Source of the DNA: Paracoccaceae bacterium
Lineage (GTDB): Bacteria; Pseudomonadota; Alphaproteobacteria; Rhodobacterales; Rhodobacteraceae
DNA: 32,795 nucleotides
Direction: 5' to 3'
NCBI GenBank assembly: GCA_947476475.1
Contig: CANJQT010000036.1
Span: 1 to 32,795 of the forward strand
The notes beneath the pieces were generated by a model. The model had not been told where the DNA came from and did not search any database. It saw only the letters and a list, made by a program, of their open reading frames with translations. Positions 14,158-22,343 of the stretch are shown here, one piece after another. The position numbers were made by a program, and so were the translations under genes. The number at the start of each line of letters is the position of its first letter. Within the stretch, counting starts at the first letter, position 1.

Positions 14158-15510
14158 ATGCGACCGCTTCCAAGCCGCAATCTTGCCAAGTCAAACGCCC
14201 AGTTTCAGCGCGCTGTGAAGAAACTGCCTTTGGGCGTTTCGTCCTCCTTCCGGTATTGGGGCGATGATCGAACCATCTATGTCGATCACGGCAAGGGTGG
14301 CCGCACCTGGGACATCGACGGCAACAACTATGTTGACTATCGGCTTGGCTACGGCCCCGCGATCCTTGGCTACGCCGACGACCGCGTTGATGCCGCCGCG
14401 CGCAAGGGCATGGAAGTCGGTGGTGTTTTTGCCCTTTCCACCGAACGTGAATTGATTGTGGCCGAGCGCATTTCCAAGATGGTGCCGGCGGCCGAACTTG
14501 TCCGCTTCTCCAACTCGGGCACCGAGGCGGTAATGGCCGCCCTGCGTCTGGCCCGCGCCTATACCGGCCGCGAAAGCTATCTGCTGGTCGAAGGCGGCTA
14601 TCACGGCCTTTTCGATGCCGCCATGTGGATGTCAAACATGGACGAATGGGATCTTGGCTCGAATGAGGATCCCGAACTGGTGCCCTATGGCAAGGGCATC
14701 CCGGCGACGGTGAAGCAGCTTGCCCACATCACGCCAATGAACAATTACCAGCGTCTGGAAGACATGTTCAAGAAGCACGGCGATAAACTTGCCGCCATGC
14801 TGATCGAACCGATCCAGGGCAACTGCTGCTCGATCATGGCGGAAGTCGGATATGTCCGTCTGGCGCGCGAACTGTGCACCAAATACGGCGTCATGCTGAT
14901 CATCGACGAAGTCAAATCGGGCTTCCGCGTCGGCAAGTCGGGCATTCAGGGCATCATGGGCGTGACGCCCGACATCACCACCTTCGCCAAGGCGGTCGCC
15001 AACGGCTATCCCATCTCGGTCATCGCAGGGCGTGAAGAGGTGATGCGCACCTTCAAATATGGCGGCGCCTCGCATGGCGGCACCTACACCGCGCATTCCG
15101 TGTCACTGGCCGCCGCCGAGGAATGCCTGCGCATCCTCGACGAAACCCAGGCGCTGGAAACCATCGCCACCTACGGCGAAAGCCTGAAGGCGGGGATTTC
15201 CAAAATCCTCAATGCCCGCGGGATCGTCCATTCCTTCACCGGCCATCCGTCGATGTTCGGCCTGTTCTTCGCCGAAAAGGCACCGAACGACTATCGCGGC
15301 TGGAAGACCTCTGACTATTCGTTCTACGATCAGATGGCGCATTATCTGCAAGATCTGAATATCATCGTAGAACCCGACAGCCGCGAACCATGGTTCATGT
15401 GTGAAGCCCATGGCACCGACGCAAGCTGCCTGACAGACACGCTGAAGGCTGTGGAAACCGCAGTCGACCTGACGCTGGAATATTTTGAAGAGGAAGCGAA
15501 ACGGGCATGA
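14158..15510 (+). CDS. Class-III PLP aminotransferase, glutamate-1-semialdehyde aminomutase-like
   Basis: The 450-residue fold-type I PLP enzyme has a HemL-like N-terminus (KLPLGVSSSFRYWG), the cofactor phosphate-binding stretch RFSNSGTEAVMAALRLARAY, the YHG motif (EGGYHGLFDAA), the Asp that contacts the PLP nitrogen (LIIDEVKSGFR) and the Schiff-base lysine at about residue 278 (ITTFAKAVANGYP). True HemL acts in tetrapyrrole synthesis; this copy is in a catabolic operon and more likely transfers or shifts an amino group on an intermediate. AGGGGA 8 nt upstream selects ATG 14158 over ATG 14119, which lies too close to its weak GG. It is the first gene of the operon, and its stop overlaps the next start (ATGA). 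Confidence 0.8.
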   Translation: MRPLPSRNLAKSNAQFQRAVKKLPLGVSSSFRYWGDDRTIYVDHGKGGRTWDIDGNNYVDYRLGYGPAILGYADDRVDAAARKGMEVGGVFALSTERELIVAERISKMVPAAELVRFSNSGTEAVMAALRLARAYTGRESYLLVEGGYHGLFDAAMWMSNMDEWDLGSNEDPELVPYGKGIPATVKQLAHITPMNNYQRLEDMFKKHGDKLAAMLIEPIQGNCCSIMAEVGYVRLARELCTKYGVMLIIDEVKSGFRVGKSGIQGIMGVTPDITTFAKAVANGYPISVIAGREEVMRTFKYGGASHGGTYTAHSVSLAAAEECLRILDETQALETIATYGESLKAGISKILNARGIVHSFTGHPSMFGLFFAEKAPNDYRGWKTSDYSFYDQMAHYLQDLNIIVEPDSREPWFMCEAHGTDASCLTDTLKAVETAVDLTLEYFEEEAKRA

Positions 15511-17123
15511 TCTACGATGCGGTGATCGTAGGTGCTGGGCATAACGGGCTGGTCGCGGCCTGTTATCTCGCCCGCGCCGGTCTGAAGGTGATGGTCGTTG
15601 AAAAGAACGACTGGATCGGTGGCGCGGCGGTATCGCGCGAGCTTCATCCCGGGTTCACCTATTCGAACTGTTCCTATGTCTCGTCGCTGTTCCGTCCCGA
15701 GATCATGCGGGATCTGGAGCTTCCCAAATACGGGCTTCAGATCCTGCCCTACGAAGGCGGCGCTGTCTTCATGGAAGGCGGCGACTACTTGGGGATGCAC
15801 CGCGATCACGACGCCAACCGGCGCGAATTCGCCCGCCACTCGCCCCGCGATGCAGAGGCATATGACCGCTATTCCCGCGACGTGTTGCGCCATTGCCGTT
15901 TCATCCGCCCGATGCTGCTGCGCACCGCACCCGATCCATCCAGCTTCCGCCCGCGCGATCTGGCGGAACTGGCATGGCTGGGCAAGCAGATGTTCGGCCT
16001 GTCGGAAAAGGCGATGTATGACATGATCCGTTTCTGGACCATGTCGATCAGCGATTTTCTGGACGAGTATTTCGAACATCCAACCATCAAGGCCTATCAG
16101 GCCGTCGCCTCGATCATCGGCACCGCGCTGGGGCCGATGTCGCCCGGAACGGCCTATGTTCTGCTACACCATGCCATGGGCGACGTTGATGGCAACGTCG
16201 GCGCCTGGGGCTTTGCGCGGGGCGGCATGGGTTCTATCACAAAGGCGCTGAAAGCCTCGCTGGAAGCGGCGGGCGGCGAAATTCGCGCCGGGAACGGGAT
16301 CGAGAAGGTTCTGGTCAAGAACGGTCGCGCGATCGGTGTGGCCATGGAAAACGGCGACGAAATCTATGGCAAGCGCGTCGTGTCGAACATGGATGTGAAG
16401 CGCACCTTCCTGAAACATGTCGACGAGGACCAGCTTCCGGGCGATTTCGTCAAGCGCGTCAAGGCCTTCAAGATCCGCGGATCGTCTGGCAAGCTGAACA
16501 TCGCACTGGATTGTGCCCCGAAGTTCACTGCCCTTCCGGAAGGGTCGCCGCACATGAAAGGCGACATGCATTTCACCGATTCCATCGAAAAGATGGAACG
16601 CGCCTACGACGACTGGAAGGCTGGCCATTACAGCCGCGACCCGTTCCAGGACATGATGATCCCGACGATGATCGACCCGACGATGACCCCGCCGGGCAAG
16701 CATTTCATGTCCTGCTTCGTGCAATACGCCCCGCCGAAGATCGAGGGGAACGACTGGACAGACGCCGACCGCGACGGGTTTGCCAAGACCTGCCTTGATC
16801 AGATCGAGAAATATGCGCCGGGCTTCAAGAGCAGCATCCTGCACTACGAAGTCCGCACCCCGCGCGAGCTGGAAAAGGAAGTGGGCCTGACCGAAGGCAA
16901 CATCTTCCAAGGCGAACTGACCTTTGACCAGCTGCTGTTCAACCGCCCGGTTCCCGGCTGCGCGCAATACAGAAGCCCGATCAAGGATTTGTGGATCTGC
17001 GGCTCCTCGACCCATCCGGGCGGCGGCGTCATGGGCGCCCCGGGCCGCAATGCTGCGTCCGAAATTCTGCGCGACATCAAGACACCCTCGAAAGATATGA
17101 GCGAAGCCTATGCCGTCCTTTGA
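15507..17123 (+). CDS. FAD-dependent oxidoreductase, phytoene-desaturase/PYROXD2-like (first copy)
   Basis: The 538-residue flavoprotein has an N-terminal Rossmann dinucleotide motif (VIVGAGHNGLVAACYLARAG, then VVEKNDWIGGAA), a substrate region rich in aromatic residues, and the C-terminal FAD-binding signature of the CrtI-like family (GSSTHPGGGVMGAPGRNAA). There is no sign of carotenoid genes nearby, so carotenoid desaturation is unlikely; related proteins outside carotenoid loci are uncharacterised amine or C-C dehydrogenases. It overlaps the aminotransferase by 4 nt and the second FAD gene by 14 nt, implying translational coupling. Its role may be oxidation of a C-N or C-C bond in the substrate. 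Confidence 0.82.
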   Translation: MIYDAVIVGAGHNGLVAACYLARAGLKVMVVEKNDWIGGAAVSRELHPGFTYSNCSYVSSLFRPEIMRDLELPKYGLQILPYEGGAVFMEGGDYLGMHRDHDANRREFARHSPRDAEAYDRYSRDVLRHCRFIRPMLLRTAPDPSSFRPRDLAELAWLGKQMFGLSEKAMYDMIRFWTMSISDFLDEYFEHPTIKAYQAVASIIGTALGPMSPGTAYVLLHHAMGDVDGNVGAWGFARGGMGSITKALKASLEAAGGEIRAGNGIEKVLVKNGRAIGVAMENGDEIYGKRVVSNMDVKRTFLKHVDEDQLPGDFVKRVKAFKIRGSSGKLNIALDCAPKFTALPEGSPHMKGDMHFTDSIEKMERAYDDWKAGHYSRDPFQDMMIPTMIDPTMTPPGKHFMSCFVQYAPPKIEGNDWTDADRDGFAKTCLDQIEKYAPGFKSSILHYEVRTPRELEKEVGLTEGNIFQGELTFDQLLFNRPVPGCAQYRSPIKDLWICGSSTHPGGGVMGAPGRNAASEILRDIKTPSKDMSEAYAVL

Positions 17124-18669
17124 TGTAATCGTGATCGGCGGCGGGACCAACGGCCTTGCTGCTGCCCATCGCCTGCAGAAGTCGGGCCGCAAGGTTCTGG
17201 TACTGGAATCGGCCGCCGTAGCGGGTGGGGCTGCGGTGGCGCAGGAATTTGCGCCGGGCTTCCGCACGCCGGGGCTGGCGCATATCGCCAACATGATTGA
17301 CGGCAGGGTGATGGCGGGCATGGATCTGGCCCGCAATGGGCTTGGGTTCGTCAGTGCAAACCTGAATTCGACCGCGCTTTCCCCGAACGGTGACCATCTG
17401 GTGCTGGAAGGGGCAGCCGGGGCGACGCTGAAAGGCGCTGTATCCGATGCGGAACGAAAGAACTGGGCGGCGCTGCGCAAGCAGTTGATGGCTTTCGCGG
17501 GCGTTCTGGCACCCTTCAAGCAAATCACTGCCCCGCGCATCGCCAAAGGCGTTGGCAATGACTATTTCCGGCTGGCCAAGTTCGGCCTTGGCGTCCGCAT
17601 GCTGGGCAAGAAGGACTTCCGCGAATTCCTGCGGATGATCCTGATCAACGTCTACGACGTGCTGAACGATGAGCTGACCGACAAGCGCCTGAAAGGCCTT
17701 TTGGCCTTTGACGCCACGCTGGGGTCTTGGCTGGGTCCGCGTTCGCCAAATTCGCTGATCCTGCTTCTGAACCGGCTGGCGGGCGAAACGGCGGGCCAGC
17801 GCGGGGCGATTGCCCTGCCACAGGGTGGCATGGGTGCCGTGGCCGCAGCGATGGTCAAAGCGGCAACTGCTTCGGGCGTCGCCCTGCGCACCGGTGCCGT
17901 GGTCGAAAGCCTGATCATCGAAGAGGATCGCGCCACGGGCGTGCGTCTGGTCGGCGGAGAGGAACTGCGCGCCAGTCTTGTCGTTTCGGCCATCAGCCCC
18001 AAGACCACCTTCCTCAAACTGGTCGGCCCGCGCCATCTGGACGCTGGCTTCACCAAGCGCATCAGCGACCAGAAGTCGCGCGGGGCGGCTGCCAAGCTGC
18101 ACCTGGCGCTGAAGGCGGCGCCCAACTTCATGGGTGCGGACCTTAAATCGCGTCTGGTGATCGCACCGTCGGAAACCGAGGTGGAGCTGGCCTATAACGC
18201 GGTCAAATACGGCGAAGTGCCAAAGCGCCCGGTGATGGAAATCATCATCCCTTCGGCCCATGAAAGCGGCTTTGCCCCGGAAGGTCAGCATGTCCTGTCT
18301 GCCGTGGTGCAATTCGCGCCCCACGCGCCAAAAGCCGGAACCGAGGCCGCCCGCGCCGAGATGCTGGAAAACACGCTGGCGATGCTGGAAGAACACGCGC
18401 CAGGCATTCGCGCGCTTGTCACCCATGCCGAGCTGCTGATGCCTTATGATATCGAAGCGCGCCATGGCATGGTGGGCGGCAACTGGCATCACGGCGAACT
18501 TTCCGTGGAACAGATGCTGTTCCTGCGCCCGATCGCTGGAATGGCACAATATTCGACCCCGATTGACGGGCTGTGGCTGGCCGGTGCCGGCTGCCATCCC
18601 GGCGGCGGAATTTCCGGCGCATCCGGCTGGAACGCGGCTGAACGTATCATCAAGGAGGTCCGGGCATGA
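17110..18669 (+). CDS. FAD-dependent oxidoreductase, phytoene-desaturase-like (second, divergent copy)
   Basis: The 519-residue paralogue of the preceding gene has the Rossmann motif VIVIGGGTNGLAAAHRLQKS, LESAAVAGGAA, and a C-terminal signature GAGCHPGGGISGASGWNAA. Both cofactor motifs are intact. The two proteins are of similar length and share the H/C-HPGGG-hallmark but differ in the intervening sequence, so this is an old duplication and the pair may act on successive intermediates or form a heterodimer. It starts inside the end of the first copy (14-nt overlap) and its stop overlaps the next start by 4 nt. Confidence 0.82.
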   Translation: MPSFDVIVIGGGTNGLAAAHRLQKSGRKVLVLESAAVAGGAAVAQEFAPGFRTPGLAHIANMIDGRVMAGMDLARNGLGFVSANLNSTALSPNGDHLVLEGAAGATLKGAVSDAERKNWAALRKQLMAFAGVLAPFKQITAPRIAKGVGNDYFRLAKFGLGVRMLGKKDFREFLRMILINVYDVLNDELTDKRLKGLLAFDATLGSWLGPRSPNSLILLLNRLAGETAGQRGAIALPQGGMGAVAAAMVKAATASGVALRTGAVVESLIIEEDRATGVRLVGGEELRASLVVSAISPKTTFLKLVGPRHLDAGFTKRISDQKSRGAAAKLHLALKAAPNFMGADLKSRLVIAPSETEVELAYNAVKYGEVPKRPVMEIIIPSAHESGFAPEGQHVLSAVVQFAPHAPKAGTEAARAEMLENTLAMLEEHAPGIRALVTHAELLMPYDIEARHGMVGGNWHHGELSVEQMLFLRPIAGMAQYSTPIDGLWLAGAGCHPGGGISGASGWNAAERIIKEVRA

Positions 18670-19877
18670 AGATCGACAAGCTGGGCGACCCGAGGCTGCA
18701 TTACAAGACGCCGCTGAAACCGACGCCCTTCCATGCCCGGACGGCGGCAGCCAACCGGCAGAACAGCTGGGGCCCGTGGGGCGGCTATACGACCGCACTG
18801 ACCTACGACGACGATGCGATGGAACACACCGCGATCCGCAATGGCGCGTCGGTCTATGACCTGTGCCCGATGGTGAAATACCGGATCAGCGGCAAGGAAG
18901 CGGCGGCCTATCTGAATCGCCTGACTGTGCGCAATGCTGCCAAGCTCTCGGTTGGTGGTGTGCACTACACAATATGGTGCGATGACGCGGGCAAGATCAT
19001 CGACGACGGCACCCTGTTTCGCCTGTCGGAAACCGAATACCGCATCTGCTGCCAGGAACGTCACCTGCCTTGGCTGATTGACTCGGCCATCGGCTATGAC
19101 GTGCAGATCCGGGAAGAGACCGAAGAAATCGCGGCCCTGTCGCTGCAAGGCCCCTGCACCTATTCGGTGCTTAAAGCCGCAGGCTTTGACGTGGCGGATC
19201 TGAAACCCTTCCGTATGCGCACCTTTGCCTTCGACGGGGGCGAACTCATGATTTCGCGCACCGGGTTTACGGGCGATCTGGGCTACGAACTCTGGACGAC
19301 ACCGGATCATGCGCTGGCGCTTTGGGATCATCTTTTTGTCGCTGGCGCGCCTTGGGGCATTCGCCCGATCGGCACGCATGCGCTGGATCTGGCGCGCATC
19401 GAGGCCGGTTTCATCATCACCAACGTGGATTTCGTGCCCTCGCATCAGGCGGTACGCGAAGACCGCTGCCGCTCGCCGTTTGAACTGGGCCTCGACTGGC
19501 TGATCGACTTCGACAAGGGCCATTTCACCGGCCGACGCGCATTGGTTCAGGAAAAGGCCACCGGGTCATCGGAATGGGCGATGGTGGGCATCGACATTGA
19601 AGGCAATGTGTCGGCGGAAGGATCGCTGATCTATCACGACCAGAAACACGAGGTTGGCTATATCACTGCGGCAGCCTGGTCGCCCTCGGTTAAGCGAAAC
19701 ATCGCGCTGGCGCATCTGAAACGTCCCTACCACGCCGAAAAATCGGGTAACATCTGGGTCGAGGTCTATGCGCTGCGGGAACTGCAGTTCCACAAGCTGA
19801 TGCTGAAGGCGACGGTCTGTGAGCGCCCGTTCTTTGCCCCTGCCCGCCGCCGCGTCACTCCGCCTGGTCTGTTCTGA
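18666..19877 (+). CDS. Aminomethyltransferase-family (GcvT-fold) tetrahydrofolate-dependent protein
   Basis: The 403-residue protein resembles glycine-cleavage T-proteins and the folate domains of sarcosine/dimethylglycine dehydrogenases and the DMSP demethylase DmdA. Recognisable stretches are NRLTVRNAAKLSVGGVHYTI, RICCQERHLPWL, ALSLQGPCTYSVL, the T-G-[FY]-T-G-[DE]-x-G-[YF]-E motif (RTGFTGDLGYELW), GTHALDLARIEAGF, and the C-terminal barrel (EVGYITAAAWSPSVKRNIAL). No other glycine-cleavage genes are present, so it probably accepts a methyl or methylene group from an N- or S-methyl intermediate onto tetrahydrofolate. It is translationally coupled to the FAD gene upstream. Which GcvT subgroup it belongs to cannot be settled by eye. 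Confidence 0.82.
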   Translation: MKIDKLGDPRLHYKTPLKPTPFHARTAAANRQNSWGPWGGYTTALTYDDDAMEHTAIRNGASVYDLCPMVKYRISGKEAAAYLNRLTVRNAAKLSVGGVHYTIWCDDAGKIIDDGTLFRLSETEYRICCQERHLPWLIDSAIGYDVQIREETEEIAALSLQGPCTYSVLKAAGFDVADLKPFRMRTFAFDGGELMISRTGFTGDLGYELWTTPDHALALWDHLFVAGAPWGIRPIGTHALDLARIEAGFIITNVDFVPSHQAVREDRCRSPFELGLDWLIDFDKGHFTGRRALVQEKATGSSEWAMVGIDIEGNVSAEGSLIYHDQKHEVGYITAAAWSPSVKRNIALAHLKRPYHAEKSGNIWVEVYALRELQFHKLMLKATVCERPFFAPARRRVTPPGLF

Positions 19878-19914
19878 GGTCGTTGCCCAAGCTTCGGCAA
19901 AAAAGGAAAACACC

Positions 19915-21060
19915 ATGACGCAGCACCGTCATCCGGAATCCCCGATTTTGAGCCACTGCCCGGAAACCCTTCCGGCGCACGCTTACATCGACGCAGACTG
20001 GTACCGACAGGAACAGAAAACCCTTTGGGCGAACAACTGGGTCGCGGCGGGCCGTTTGAACGACCTGAAGCCGGGTGTGATGAAGAAAGTGCAGATTGGC
20101 GCCGCCAGCGTTGTCGTTTGCCGCGCCTCGGACGGCGAACTGTCTGCCTTTCACAACGTGTGCCGCCATCGGGGCGCAGAACTGTGCAGCCGCGATAAGC
20201 AACCGATGGGCAAACTTGTCACCTGCAAATACCATGCCTGGTCTTATGCCGCCAAAGACGGGCGACTTGTGGCCACCGGCCATGCCAGGCCGACCGACGA
20301 CTTTCAGAAGGCCGAGCATGGCCTGATCAAGGTTTCACACATGGTGTGGAACGGGTTTGTCTTTCTGAACCTGTCGCATGATCCCGGGCCGCTCGCGCCT
20401 GACATGGGACTGAAATCGCTTGACAATTGGCCGATGGACAGCCTTGTGACCGGCCATCGGATGGTCAAGGACCTGGCCTGCAACTGGAAGATCTTCTGGG
20501 AAAACTACAATGAATGCCTGCACTGCCCGGGCGTCCATCCGGAATTATGCGATCTGGTGCCGCTTTACGAGACCGGCATTATGGCCCCGAACGAAGCCCC
20601 CGACTGGACCCCGGAAAAGGCAGCCCAACCGCTTCTGAAAGAAGGCGCCGTGACGTGGACGGCCACGGGCAAACCCTGCGGGCCGGAGTTTCCCAACCTG
20701 TCGCCCGTGGAACGACAAAACGGCTACAACTTTGTGACAATTTATCCGACCATGTTCGTCGTTGCGCATGTCGACTATGTGCGTGCCGTCTATTTCGAAC
20801 CAACTGGCCCTGAAAGCGTTCGCCTGACTGCCGAATGGTATTTCCCGCAAGAGACGCTCGATCAGCCTGGCTTCGACGCGGCCGAAGTTGCCGCATTTGC
20901 CAAGATCGTGATGGCTCAGGATGCCGAAGTCGCCGAACTTAACCAGCGCGGCATCCGGTCGCCGGCCTATATGCAGGGGAAGCTGATGCCCGAGGAATAT
21001 GCCATCCACGATTTTCACAAGTGGCTGCTTCACAATATGGGACGGGGACTGCAATCATGA
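19915..21060 (+). CDS. Rieske oxygenase alpha subunit, glycine-betaine/stachydrine-oxygenase-like (first)
   Basis: The 381-residue protein carries a Rieske [2Fe-2S] site C83-x-H85 and C104-x2-H107 (CRHRGAELC, CKYHAW). The mononuclear iron facial triad is visible: ENYNECLHCPGVH with H203 and H208, and the carboxylate D336 in MAQDAEVAELNQRG. This ENYxECxHCxxxHPE plus QD..E..QRG pattern is typical of the alpha subunits that demethylate quaternary amines (GbcA, Stc2 type). AAGGAA 6 nt before ATG 19915 decides the start; an upstream in-frame ATG at 19819 lies inside the GcvT gene. No reductase gene is adjacent. Its ATGA junction couples it to the second Rieske gene. Confidence 0.87.
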   Translation: MTQHRHPESPILSHCPETLPAHAYIDADWYRQEQKTLWANNWVAAGRLNDLKPGVMKKVQIGAASVVVCRASDGELSAFHNVCRHRGAELCSRDKQPMGKLVTCKYHAWSYAAKDGRLVATGHARPTDDFQKAEHGLIKVSHMVWNGFVFLNLSHDPGPLAPDMGLKSLDNWPMDSLVTGHRMVKDLACNWKIFWENYNECLHCPGVHPELCDLVPLYETGIMAPNEAPDWTPEKAAQPLLKEGAVTWTATGKPCGPEFPNLSPVERQNGYNFVTIYPTMFVVAHVDYVRAVYFEPTGPESVRLTAEWYFPQETLDQPGFDAAEVAAFAKIVMAQDAEVAELNQRGIRSPAYMQGKLMPEEYAIHDFHKWLLHNMGRGLQS

Positions 21061-22283
21061 ACGAAGTGGTTTCAAGCAAACTGACCATCCCCAACGACTG
21101 GGATCGTCGCGGCCTTCCGGGATGGACCTATCATTCCGACGCGCTGTTCGAACTGGAGCGCACTGAAGTCTTCCTCAAGCAATGGCAGATTGTCGGCCAT
21201 GTGAATGATATTCCTGCCAAGGGGGACTGGCTTGCCTTTGATCTTCTTGGCGAACGCGCGGTGCTAATGCGTGGTCAGGACGGGGAGGTACGGGCCTTTC
21301 ACAACCTTTGCCGCCATCGCGGGGCGCGGGTGGTCGACGGGCCCTCTGGACACTGCAAAAGCGCGGTCGTCTGCCCTTTCCACGGCTGGGTCTACAATCT
21401 TGACGGAACATTGCGTGGTGCTGCGCGCCCCGAGACCTTCGGCGACATGGACCGAAGCAAGTTCGGGCTCAAGCCGATCGAAATGGAGATCTGGCACGGC
21501 TTCATCTTCCTGCGTTTCCTGCCCGGCGGCACACAGCCCGGCGTGGCTGAATGGCTTCAGCCCTATGATGCAGATTTCACGGCCTTCCGGGCCGAAGGCA
21601 TCTTGCCTACGGCCAAGCCGGAATGGGGAACGACGCTTCCAGTGAACTGGAAGTCAGTGCGCGATGTCGACAATGAAGGGTATCATGTCGCCTTGGCACA
21701 CCCCGCGTTACAAGATCTTTATGGCCGCAGCTACAAGGATATATTCCATGCCAATGGCCTGTCTCAGTCTAACGCCATTTATGGCGACAGGCCGGGCCGC
21801 CGCTGGTCAGTCAAGCAATATGTCAAGATTTCGCCCCGGCAGGACTGGCTGCCCGAGCGGCTGCAACGTTCCTGGAACTACTATGGCCTGTTCCCGAACG
21901 CGGTCTTCATCTTTACCCCGGAAACCATCCAATTTTATCAGGAAATCCCGATTTCCGCCCATGAAACCCGCATCACCGGCACGCTTTATCGCCAGCCGAA
22001 CGAAGACCGCCAGACCCGTGCCGCGCGCTATCTTTCCTATCGGATTGATCGCGAGACTTCGGCGGAAGATCAACAGCTTACGATCTGGTCGAACGAGTCG
22101 ATGAAGTCATCCGCCTTCGACGGGTTTCATCTTTCGGACCTCGAATATGGCGTGCGCCGTCACCATGACTGCTTGCGCCAGTTACTTCCCGTCACGCGCC
22201 TGGACCGGGCCCCTGCCGAGGACAATATGGCGCCAACCAACCAGAATTTACTTCTAAATGAGTGCGAATCGACGTCAAACTGA
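21057..22283 (+). CDS. Rieske oxygenase alpha subunit, ring-hydroxylating type (second)
   Basis: The 408-residue protein has Rieske ligands C85-x-H87 and C106-x2-H109 (CRHRGARVV, CPFHGWVYNLDG). The mononuclear iron motif is DVDNEGYHVALAHP with H210 and H215. It differs from its neighbour in the catalytic domain (DNEGYH rather than ENYNECLH), so the two are not a recent duplication and probably oxidise different substrates or positions. It starts at ATG 21057 within the stop of the previous gene; an upstream ATG at 21021 is less likely because the 4-nt overlap is the operon pattern. The last residues are unusually Asn/Ser-rich. Confidence 0.85.
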   Translation: MNEVVSSKLTIPNDWDRRGLPGWTYHSDALFELERTEVFLKQWQIVGHVNDIPAKGDWLAFDLLGERAVLMRGQDGEVRAFHNLCRHRGARVVDGPSGHCKSAVVCPFHGWVYNLDGTLRGAARPETFGDMDRSKFGLKPIEMEIWHGFIFLRFLPGGTQPGVAEWLQPYDADFTAFRAEGILPTAKPEWGTTLPVNWKSVRDVDNEGYHVALAHPALQDLYGRSYKDIFHANGLSQSNAIYGDRPGRRWSVKQYVKISPRQDWLPERLQRSWNYYGLFPNAVFIFTPETIQFYQEIPISAHETRITGTLYRQPNEDRQTRAARYLSYRIDRETSAEDQQLTIWSNESMKSSAFDGFHLSDLEYGVRRHHDCLRQLLPVTRLDRAPAEDNMAPTNQNLLLNECESTSN

Positions 22284-22303
22284 CTGCAGAGACAAAATTC
22301 TAT

Positions 22304-22319
22304 CCTGTTCAGGAACGGG
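22304..22319 (+). other. Short intercistronic hairpin before the binding-protein gene
   Basis: CCTGTTC (22304-22310) can pair with GAACGGG (22313-22319), including one G-U pair. It sits in the only sizeable gap (60 nt) inside the operon up to this point, just upstream of the periplasmic binding-protein gene. Such hairpins can stabilise the downstream message so that the binding protein is made in excess. There is no T tract, so it is not a standard terminator. Confidence 0.35.
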
Positions 22320-22343
22320 CAGAAACAAATGGGAGAGTCCGAG

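Noticed and set aside
14158-15510. Tetrapyrrole-pathway hemL (glutamate-1-semialdehyde aminomutase)
   Set aside because: The fold and several motifs match, but the gene is in a regulated catabolic operon, so I kept the general class-III call without the symbol.
16164-17558. 464-codon minus-strand open frame opposite the two FAD genes
   Set aside because: Spans the junction of two well-supported plus-strand genes and shows no protein-like features.
15507-18669. Carotenoid desaturase genes (crtI/crtD)
   Set aside because: FAD motifs resemble CrtI but no other carotenoid gene is near, and the surrounding genes point to amine catabolism.
17077-18798. 573-codon minus-strand open frame opposite the second FAD gene
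   Set aside because: Antisense to a complete flavoprotein; composition (Arg, His, Gln-rich) is that of a shadow frame.
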